DNA of 11,289 bases, from assembly GCA_964404805.1 (NCBI GenBank), contig CAYOLJ010000032.1:1-11289 (forward strand), given 5' to 3'. Of this stretch, positions 6,192-11,289 are shown piece by piece. The notes under the pieces are model-generated. The model had not been told where the DNA came from and did not search any database. It saw nothing but the letters and a program-made list of their open reading frames with translations. Made by a program: the position numbers and the translations under genes. The stretch's first letter is position 1. Every line of letters begins with the position of its first letter. The stretch comes from Peribacter sp964404805. Its GTDB lineage: Bacteria; Patescibacteriota; Gracilibacteria; Peribacterales; Peribacteraceae.

Positions 6192-6794
6192 TTACTCTTT
6201 AATGAGCCATTGATACAGGAACACCGCACAGACGGCGCCGATGAAGGGGCCGATGAGGTACGAGAGTGATACGGAACGAAGCCCAATAGCTACGGCGGGG
6301 TTGAGCAGGCCGTTACTCATGAGCGAGGCCAAGAGAATACCGAGCAAGAGTGAACATCCCACCACGAGCCCGCTCGCGGCACGATGCACCTTGTTGGTGA
6401 CGACAGCCATGATGCCGAGCACAAAGAAGAATGTACCCAGTGCCTCGGCGAAGGCGATGCCCCAACCGGTCGTCACCGTGACGACGGGCAATCCGCCCAC
6501 GAGGTACAGAAAGAGAAACTGCGCGGCGACAGCGCCCACGAGTTGCGATGCGATGTAGGCGAGTGCCTCGGGGGTCTTGATCTTCTTGATACTCCAGAGC
6601 CCCACCGTTACTGCGGGGTTGATGTGCGCACCGCTTATGGGTCCAAGGGTGTATACCGCGAGCAAGAGGACGAGTGCCGCTACAAACGGCGTTGCCGTCT
6701 GCTGCTGAATCGAACCGAGAATGGCGAAGGTCAGTGTCGCGGTGCCGAGGAATTCCGCTGTGTATCGTCGCCAGTGAAGGGGAGAGAGAGCCAT
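6192..6794 (-). CDS. MIP-family aquaporin/glycerol-channel-like protein
   Basis: A 200-residue major intrinsic protein, shorter than the usual 230-270. Both half-helix motifs are present: NPA at 59-61 in SGAHINPAVTVG and NPA at 165-167 in SNGLLNPAVAIGLR. About six hydrophobic helices are visible, beginning with YTAEFLGTATLTFAIL; the AEFLGT and AEALGTFFFVLGI repeats show the internal duplication. These proteins form tetrameric pores for water or small uncharged solutes. The residue after the second NPA is Val168 in place of the conserved Arg of the aromatic/Arg filter, so selectivity may be altered. The ATG at 6794 is chosen because family similarity begins there; the ATG at 6866 would add 24 polar residues. 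The leader has TTATTCCCC and no Shine-Dalgarno. Terminator follows at 6143-6171. Confidence 0.88.
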   Translation of the reverse strand: MALSPLHWRRYTAEFLGTATLTFAILGSIQQQTATPFVAALVLLLAVYTLGPISGAHINPAVTVGLWSIKKIKTPEALAYIASQLVGAVAAQFLFLYLVGGLPVVTVTTGWGIAFAEALGTFFFVLGIMAVVTNKVHRAASGLVVGCSLLLGILLASLMSNGLLNPAVAIGLRSVSLSYLIGPFIGAVCAVFLYQWLIKE

Positions 6795-6917
6795 AGAACA
6801 AAATGGGGAATAATCGCCCCCTAGCCTACGAAATTTTGTATTGGCAACCAATTGCGTGCGATCCAAGGATATGTCGCAACAGTCGCTTTGAGATCGGCGT
6901 TCGTGCAGCGAACAGTA

Positions 6918-7469
6918 TTATCTCACTGATCGCAAGACTCTTCCTTCTTCATCTTCCCCATCTTCTTCGTCTTCTTGCGCCACCGTTTCCCCTGTCGTTC
7001 CTTCCATCTCCGCGAGCAGGGCGAATCTTTCTGCATCGCTGTTGCTGTTTCCCGTGCCCCCGTTCCGTTCACGCTCTGTTGCACAACTCACGCAGGTTTC
7101 TGTTGTGGGAACGGCGTTCAATCGCCTCAGCGGAATCAGGCATCCGCATCCGATGCACCGGCCGTACGTTCCCTCTTGAATCCGTTCGATTGCTGCTTGC
7201 ACTCGTTCCAAACTTATGCCTGACTGCTCCATCGTCATCATTTGCTCATCGACACGTGTATGCGCCTGTGCACCGTCGGGAATATTGTACGCGGCAGAGG
7301 CCGATGGTTCGTGCCGTGCGTTGATCGACTGTAAATCACGACGCAGTGAGCTGCGCGTGACGCGCAATTGTCCTTCGATCCGCTGGTAGGCCTCGGCCCT
7401 ATTATTATTATTATTATTATTCCTCATGCGTGGAGCTTCGGCTGCGCGTGGCTTTGCGAGAGATGGCAT
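6918..7469 (-). CDS. DksA/TraR-like C4 zinc-finger protein with Asn tract
   Basis: A 183-residue protein with a DksA/TraR-type zinc finger: CIGC at 105-108 and CVSC at 126-129, within TYGRCIGCGCLIPLRRLN, the usual family pattern. A helical region (about 28-100) precedes it, as in DksA-like proteins that reach into the RNA polymerase secondary channel; the DksA coiled-coil tip motif is not evident, so the polymerase role is inferred. The N-terminus has seven consecutive Asn (17-23), encoded by an (AAT)7 run. The C-terminus is acidic (EDEEDGEDEEG). The start could be the ATG at 7469 or at 7427 directly before the Asn tract; neither has a Shine-Dalgarno. It is divergent from mgtE and lies 123 bp upstream of the aquaporin gene on the same strand; I see no gene in that gap. 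Confidence 0.82.
   Translation of the reverse strand: MPSLAKPRAAEAPRMRNNNNNNNRAEAYQRIEGQLRVTRSSLRRDLQSINARHEPSASAAYNIPDGAQAHTRVDEQMMTMEQSGISLERVQAAIERIQEGTYGRCIGCGCLIPLRRLNAVPTTETCVSCATERERNGGTGNSNSDAERFALLAEMEGTTGETVAQEDEEDGEDEEGRVLRSVR
7401..7421. repeat. (AAT)7 trinucleotide microsatellite inside the DksA-like gene
   Basis: Seven perfect ATT copies on the plus strand read as seven AAT codons on the coding strand. All seven use the same Asn codon. Slippage would change the number of Asn residues but not the reading frame. Confidence 0.95.
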
Positions 7470-7615
7470 AGAATGGGTGAAAAGAGATGCCGATTATTGT
7501 CCGTATTACGTGTGTGTCAATGCAGAGCACGGTTTTATTTGTGGTTCATCTTCCTTCGCACAAGGCAGAGAGTTTGGATGGTTTTCCTTCCTCTTTCTCT
7601 TATAAGAGGGGTAGC

Positions 7616-8992
7616 ATGTCGGCACTTCACTTCCGCCGTATGAACGAGGAACTTTTCCGCAAGGTTGACGGCTTGCTAGAGACCAAGAGCGATCAGGAGC
7701 TTCGCAGGATTCTCGTGCACGAAGATGCCCGAGAAATTGCCGACATCATCGACGAACTAGAGCACGGCAAACGCAAGACTTTTGCCATTCTGCCTCCCGA
7801 AATCCAGGCAGATGTGATTCTTCTGCTCTCAGAGTCGAGCGTGCACTCGGCACTTCCGCGCCTCTCGGATTTCACAATTGCACGGTTCCTCCACTTTCTC
7901 GACGAAGACGAAGCGACGGATATCCTGCAGCGCCTGCCGGCAAAACGGTATCCGCACATTCTCGAGAAAATGCGCGAAGATCGTCGCAAGCCCATCGAAA
8001 AACTGCTCCTCTACGGTCCCGAGACGGCGGGCGGTCTTATGGATCTCAATTTTCTCGAGGTGGATCCGCAGGACAAACTCCCTGCCATTCTCAACGCCGC
8101 CCGCGAGTACGCACGCACACACCACAAACAGATTCCCGTCGCGCTGCTCGCGAGTGGTAAGGAAATTCTGTGGATTCCCTCGCGCGCACTCCTGTCTGCC
8201 AACAACGACACGGCTCCTGCACAGATGGCGCGTCCCATTCCGGTGCTCCACCACGCCACCGATCAGGAGGCAGTGCTCGACACAATGCAACGCGAAGGAG
8301 TGGATGTGGCGTGCGTGGTCGATGACCAGCAGAAAATTGTCGGCGTCATCCATTTGAACGATCTATTGCGCGTTGCCGAGGCGGAGGCCAGCGAAGACGT
8401 GTACCGCTTGGGAGGTATGGATCCGCTCTCGGCGAGTTACCTCGAGACCAATTTTGCCACCATCTGGCGCAAGCGCGTGGTGTGGCTGTCGGTGCTCTTT
8501 GTGGCGGAGCTCTTCACCTTCACAGCGCTGGCGCAGTTCGAATCTTCGATTGCCGCAGTGACGGTCCTCGCACTCTTCGTGCCGCTCACCATCTCGACCG
8601 GAGGCAACAGCGGTTCGCAGGCAGCCACACTTATTACTCGTGCCATGGCACTGGGCGATGTGGCACCACGGGATTGGTTGAGAGTGATGCGTCGCGAGTT
8701 GCTCATGGGTCTCGCTCTCGGGCTCACGCTCGGCGTCGTGGCATTCGTCCGTGCCTCACTCACGCCACAGGGGGTGCTCGGCAATGTTGACCGCTGGATG
8801 CTGGGGCTCGTCATCGCGCAATCCGTGGCGGTCATCTGCCTCTGGGGCACGGTCGTCGGCTCCATGTTGCCACTCATCTTCAAACGTCTCGGCGTCGATC
8901 CCGGATACGCGTCGAGCCCTTTCGTGGCGACATTCGTGGACGTGACGGGAATCGTGATCTACTTCTCGATCGCCAACGCGCTCATTTTGTAA
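7616..8992 (+). CDS. mgtE: MgtE magnesium transporter
   Basis: A 458-residue MgtE (SLC41-related) Mg2+ channel/transporter. Domains in order: N-terminal helical MgtE_N domain (about 10-135, ending in YGPETAGGLM), a CBS pair (about 140-260), then five membrane helices (about 285-458). The pore signature PLTISTGGNSGSQAATL lies at 323-339 and the second pore motif SSPFVATFVDVTG at 433-445, with Asp442 at the position of the Mg-binding pore aspartate. Family members open when intracellular Mg2+ is low, sensed by the N and CBS domains. ATG 7616 is preferred over the frame start at 7487: an AGAGGGG Shine-Dalgarno lies about 4 nt upstream and the extra 43 residues are not MgtE-like. A palindrome CTCTTATAAGAG precedes the start. 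No Mg riboswitch is recognisable in the 146-bp divergent gap. The stop codon is part of the first downstream repeat unit. Confidence 0.95.
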   Translation: MSALHFRRMNEELFRKVDGLLETKSDQELRRILVHEDAREIADIIDELEHGKRKTFAILPPEIQADVILLLSESSVHSALPRLSDFTIARFLHFLDEDEATDILQRLPAKRYPHILEKMREDRRKPIEKLLLYGPETAGGLMDLNFLEVDPQDKLPAILNAAREYARTHHKQIPVALLASGKEILWIPSRALLSANNDTAPAQMARPIPVLHHATDQEAVLDTMQREGVDVACVVDDQQKIVGVIHLNDLLRVAEAEASEDVYRLGGMDPLSASYLETNFATIWRKRVVWLSVLFVAELFTFTALAQFESSIAAVTVLALFVPLTISTGGNSGSQAATLITRAMALGDVAPRDWLRVMRRELLMGLALGLTLGVVAFVRASLTPQGVLGNVDRWMLGLVIAQSVAVICLWGTVVGSMLPLIFKRLGVDPGYASSPFVATFVDVTGIVIYFSIANALIL

Positions 8993-9150
8993 TCTCCATC
9001 CCTTAGACCCCTTCCTCTCTTATTCACATAACCTCCATCCCCCGACCCCTTCCTCCCTTTTTTCACGTAACCTCCATCCCCCTTACCCCTTCCTCCCTTT
9101 TTTCACGTAACCTCCATCCCCCTTACCCCTTCCTCCACAAGAGGAAGGGG
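8990..9150 (+). repeat. Four tandem 39-40 bp direct repeats after mgtE
   Basis: Units starting with TAA(C/T)CTCCATCCC begin at 8990, 9029, 9068 and 9108; lengths are 39, 39 and 40 bases for the first three. Each unit is a C/T-rich stretch (CCCCTTCCTC) followed by a T run and CACG or similar. The last unit passes into a hairpin at 9126-9150. The first unit includes the mgtE stop codon and is the most diverged. Within the 314-bp gap 8993-9306 I see no gene. Confidence 0.85.
9126..9150. terminator. Hairpin 1, possible mgtE terminator
   Basis: A perfect 10-bp stem CCCCTTCCTC/GAGGAAGGGG encloses loop CACAA. It is the end of the direct repeat array. No T run follows on the plus strand, so it may be a repeat-element hairpin (REP-like) that stabilises or ends mRNA from mgtE rather than a classical terminator. 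Confidence 0.5.
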
Positions 9151-9173
9151 AGGACAACTACAAACACAAACAT

Positions 9174-9255
9174 TCCCCCTCTCTTGTGGAGAGGGGGATA
9201 GGGGGGAGAGGTTGAGTATATGAAAAAGAGAGGGGGATAGAGGGAGGGGTTGGTT
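9174..9255 (-). repeat. Two inverted copies of the same repeat, with hairpin 2
   Basis: GAGAGGGGGATAG occurs at 9189 and again at 9228, a period of 39, equal to the left array. Read on the minus strand these units align with the left units (C/T-rich core, T run, CAT/CAC, then ACCTC...CCCC). The right side begins with hairpin 2 at 9174-9198, a 10-bp stem TCCCCCTCTC/GAGAGGGGGA with loop TTGTG. The two arrays are separated by an A/C-rich spacer at 9151-9173. The hairpin may end MFS transcripts coming from the right. Confidence 0.7.
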
Positions 9256-9306
9256 AAGCAAAATAATACACAGCAAATCGTTCCCCAATCACTAATACAC
9301 CAATCC

Positions 9307-10482
9307 CTAAATCTTCTTCAGGCTTCCGTCTTTCAAGAAGAGCAGCAGGAATCCTGCGAATACCGTGAGAACGAGCGAAAGCAGGTAGGGCGCACCCAAG
9401 CCGAAGCGGTCCCACAAGAGCCCGGCGAGCAGAGAGGCCGGAAGGCTCGCGATCCCCATAATCATCTGGTAGCCGCCGAGGGTACTGGCCACCAGATCTT
9501 TCGGGGCCAATTCCGCGGCGAGTGTCTTCTGCACGGGTGCCAGTGATGCGATGTGCACGCCGTAGAGTGCGAAGGCCGCGATGACCACTGCGGGCGAACG
9601 GAAAAAGAGAAAGAGCAGCGCCACGCCGATCCAACACCCGTAGGAGAAGAGCAGTACAAGCTTGCGCCCCACGCGATCCGCGAGTTTGCCGAAGTACATC
9701 GAAAGCGCGGCGGCTATGGCGGTATAGAGCAGATAGAGCACGGGCATCGTGCCAATCGAGAATCCAAGAGATTTGGCCGACAGGAGTAAGAAGGAATAGC
9801 TGAAGGACCCGAGCATGAAGAAAGCACTTAAGATCGTATAGAGGCGCAGATCCGGCGAAAGATCTTTGAAGTGGATCCCTTTGAACACTTTCGTTCCATC
9901 CGGCTTCTGCTCGTGGTACACAAAAAGGACGAGGAGCACTGCAAGCATGGAGGGGATCGCCGCGATGAGAAGGAGCGTTCTTAGCTCAATGAGTTGCACG
10001 AGCACGATGGCGGCGAGAATACCGACCATGGCTCCGGCGTTATCCATCATGCGGAGGATGCCGAAGTGCCGGCCACGATTCTGGATTGTTGAGAGATCCG
10101 AGACGATGGCATCTCGTGGGGCGCCACGCATTTTTCCGGAGCGGTCTAAGATGCGAAACGGAATGATCCAGTGCCACGTGGGTGCCAGTGCGTAGCCCAC
10201 CTTGGCAATGCCGCCGAAGAAGTATCCCATCCACACGAAGGGCTTACGCTTGCGCAAACGGTCCGACATGTAGCCCGCTACGGCTTGTGCGATCGAGACG
10301 AACGCATCGCCAAGGCCGTCGATCAGCCCCACCACTGCCATGTTTGCCCCGAGTACAGTCGTGAGAAACATCGGCCAGATTGCGAAGATCATGTCTGCCC
10401 CCATATCGTGGAGGAACGATGCACTGGCGAAGGTCCAGACAGTACGTTTGACGTATCGGGAATCGGGAGGGGAAGACGACAT
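9307..10482 (-). CDS. MFS transporter
   Basis: A 391-residue major facilitator superfamily permease with about 12 hydrophobic helices. The MFS motif A is seen in both halves: GYMSDRLRKRKPF between helices 2 and 3, and GKLADRVGRKLVLL between helices 8 and 9. A cytoplasmic central loop lies around YHEQKPDGTKVFKGIHFKDLS. The segment DRSGKMRGAPRDAIVSDLS after helix 4 resembles MFS-1 sugar/drug efflux types found in candidate phyla; the substrate cannot be read from the sequence. The ATG at 10482 is chosen as the start because CATGAT lies 6 nt upstream; an ATG at 10527 would add 15 residues. There is no Shine-Dalgarno. It is convergent with mgtE across the repeat array and divergent from the DUF5661 gene. 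Confidence 0.88.
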   Translation of the reverse strand: MSSSPPDSRYVKRTVWTFASASFLHDMGADMIFAIWPMFLTTVLGANMAVVGLIDGLGDAFVSIAQAVAGYMSDRLRKRKPFVWMGYFFGGIAKVGYALAPTWHWIIPFRILDRSGKMRGAPRDAIVSDLSTIQNRGRHFGILRMMDNAGAMVGILAAIVLVQLIELRTLLLIAAIPSMLAVLLVLFVYHEQKPDGTKVFKGIHFKDLSPDLRLYTILSAFFMLGSFSYSFLLLSAKSLGFSIGTMPVLYLLYTAIAAALSMYFGKLADRVGRKLVLLFSYGCWIGVALLFLFFRSPAVVIAAFALYGVHIASLAPVQKTLAAELAPKDLVASTLGGYQMIMGIASLPASLLAGLLWDRFGLGAPYLLSLVLTVFAGFLLLFLKDGSLKKI

Positions 10483-10580
10483 GTGGATATCATGGAGGAA
10501 TTTCACATTGCGCGCTACTTGAGACATGTGTGTTTCTGCCTCTGGGCTTGTACACTTATTCCCCTTTCCTCATCACTCCT

Positions 10581-10865
10581 ATGAGTACCAAAAAAGTCTT
10601 CACAGAAGAACAGGCGCGCACCGTTGGCGAACAGATCGGTCTTGTGTGGGACAAAGAGCCCTTCGATGTCGAGCAGTTCCGTATGGGAATGGATGTGGAG
10701 TTAGAGCACGGCGCTGTCGATCCGCAGACGGATGTGACGAAGGATGATCCGGTGCTCACCGGCAAAATCGCCCTGGCGCACCTGCGCGAGATGGCCGATT
10801 ACTACACCCGCCTCTACGAGATGGAAGAGGAGGGCGAAGCCTACTGGGAGGCACAGAAGAAGTAA
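10581..10865 (+). CDS. DUF5661 family small protein
   Basis: A 94-residue acidic, soluble protein recognised as DUF5661, a family of unknown function. The conserved core is visible: FDVEQFRMGMDVELEHG (about residues 29-45), then DPQTDVTKDDPVLTGKIALAHLREMADYYTRL (about 47-78), ending in a Glu-rich helix. The His and acidic residues in ELEHG and AHLRE could bind metal, but this is a guess. The start ATG at 10581 gives the normal family length; the leader is pyrimidine-rich (TTATTCCCCTTTCC) and has no Shine-Dalgarno. It is followed by a 148-bp gap and atpD on the same strand; atpD seems to have its own promoter, so co-transcription is not needed. I see no functional link to ATP synthase in the sequence. 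Confidence 0.8.
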   Translation: MSTKKVFTEEQARTVGEQIGLVWDKEPFDVEQFRMGMDVELEHGAVDPQTDVTKDDPVLTGKIALAHLREMADYYTRLYEMEEEGEAYWEAQKK

Positions 10866-10954
10866 TGGAAGCTGTTCGCGTAGGTCTCATCCGAAGGTTT
10901 TCTCATGCATTGGCTCACGAACCAATTTCCACAAAAAGTAGTCTCTTTACCCCT

Positions 10955-10982
10955 TTGCAGGCGGGAGTGTCTCTTCTAGGAT
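10955..10982 (+). promoter_or_regulatory. Putative atpD promoter
   Basis: TTGCAG (10955-10960) and TAGGAT (10977-10982) are spaced by 16 nt, a plausible -35/-10 pair with four matches to consensus in each. Transcription would begin near 10990, giving a leader of about 23 nt that is T/C-rich and lacks a Shine-Dalgarno. If used, it excludes the in-frame ATG at 10981 as the start. Confidence 0.4.
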
Positions 10983-11013
10983 GGCTCTACTCATTTTTGA
11001 TTCCCTCTTTCGT

Positions 11014-11289
11014 ATGCCAGGTTCAATTTCACAAGTGATGGGGGCAGTGGTGGATTGTGTGTTCCCCAGCGCTGAAATCCCGTCGATCTACAACGCGCTC
11101 ACCGTTCCGTGTGGTAAAGAGACGCTCACCCTCGAAGTGCAACAGCACTTGGATGGTGGCGCCGTACGCACTGTGGCCATGGGCACTACCGATGGCCTCG
11201 CTCGCGGCACAGCCGTGACGGATACCGGCAGTCCGATTTCCGTGCCTGTGGGTCCCGAAGCGCTCGGACGCATGTTCGACGTATTAGGG
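11014..11289 (+). CDS. atpD: ATP synthase F1 subunit beta, N-terminal part
   Basis: The first 92 codons of the F1 catalytic beta subunit; the gene runs off the right edge. The N-terminal beta-barrel domain is clear: QVMGAVVDCVFP, LEVQQHLDGGAVRTVAMG, TDGLARGTAV, DTGSPISVPVG and the start of ALGRMFDVLG. The sequence is ordinary F-type rather than N-type. The Walker A motif lies beyond the window. ATG 11014 matches the usual beta start (a few residues before the QVxGAVVD strand); an in-frame ATG at 10981 would add MALLIFDSLFR and overlaps the putative -10. No Shine-Dalgarno is present. The upstream gene is DUF5661, not atpG, so beta is separated from the alpha/gamma genes here. Confidence 0.95.
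   Translation, partial: MPGSISQVMGAVVDCVFPSAEIPSIYNALTVPCGKETLTLEVQQHLDGGAVRTVAMGTTDGLARGTAVTDTGSPISVPVGPEALGRMFDVLG

Noticed and set aside
6313..6801. A 162-codon minus-strand frame inside the aquaporin gene
   Set aside because: It is out of frame with the NPA-containing protein, is rich in Arg/His/Gly and shows no family pattern.
7401..7421. Phase-variation switch by (AAT)7
   Set aside because: Repeat changes in steps of three do not shift the frame, so on/off switching is not expected.
7487..7615. A 43-residue N-terminal extension of MgtE from the ATG at 7487
   Set aside because: The extra residues do not resemble MgtE, and the ATG at 7616 has a good Shine-Dalgarno and gives the usual family length.
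7470..7615. Magnesium (M-box) riboswitch before mgtE
   Set aside because: The gap is only 146 bp and shared with a divergent gene, and I see none of the conserved M-box helices.
7829..8353. A 174-codon minus-strand frame (and another at 8437-8883) opposite mgtE
   Set aside because: The mgtE reading is certain, and these antisense frames lack starts with signals or known motifs.
8990..9150. CRISPR array
   Set aside because: Units follow each other without unique spacers, are C/T-rich and imperfect, and no cas gene is present.

Overview
The window reads as one chromosomal segment of a moderately GC-rich bacterium, densely packed with short intergenic gaps, and standard-code stops fit every gene. 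Family content suggests a Candidate Phyla Radiation (Patescibacteria) genome, possibly the Peregrinibacteria/Peribacteria side: a DUF2127 membrane protein, a DUF5661 protein, a small GIY-YIG protein, a reduced aquaporin and a DksA-like zinc-finger protein. This is inference from protein style only. A canonical PEP-CTERM protein is present and is not what I would expect from a CPR cell, so the assignment is weak.

Layout. 47-1459 (minus): a PlsC-like acyltransferase and a GIY-YIG protein. 1628-1702 (minus): tRNA-Gln(CUG), divergent from a CYTH-domain phosphohydrolase/cyclase-like gene (1806-2435, plus). 2478-2514: a shared terminator hairpin between the CYTH gene and the convergent PEP-CTERM gene (2519-3154, minus), which has its own promoter-like sequence and a structured leader. 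3351-6105 (minus): a DUF2127 membrane protein, a short relic of an M23-type C-terminus, an AT-rich NYN-domain protein, and a large lipoprotein that joins an alpha/beta hydrolase to an M23 peptidase. 6143-7469 (minus): a terminator, an aquaporin-family channel, and a DksA/TraR-like protein with a seven-Asn microsatellite. 7616-8992 (plus): MgtE magnesium transporter. 8990-9255: an array of 39-40 bp repeats, four direct units facing two inverted units, with two strong hairpins. 9307-10482 (minus): MFS transporter. 10581-10865 (plus): DUF5661. 11014 to the end (plus): the start of atpD, without other ATP synthase genes upstream.

The genes do not form one pathway. They are mostly single-gene units for membrane and envelope functions (lipid acylation, Mg2+ and water/solute transport, drug/metabolite export, envelope hydrolysis) plus energy production at the right edge. 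The strongest window-wide signal is in translation initiation: nearly all starts lack a Shine-Dalgarno sequence and many have a -10-like hexamer only 6-11 nt before the start codon or a pyrimidine-rich short leader. The PEP-CTERM and mgtE genes are the two exceptions. I see no defence system, CRISPR array, prophage or transposase.
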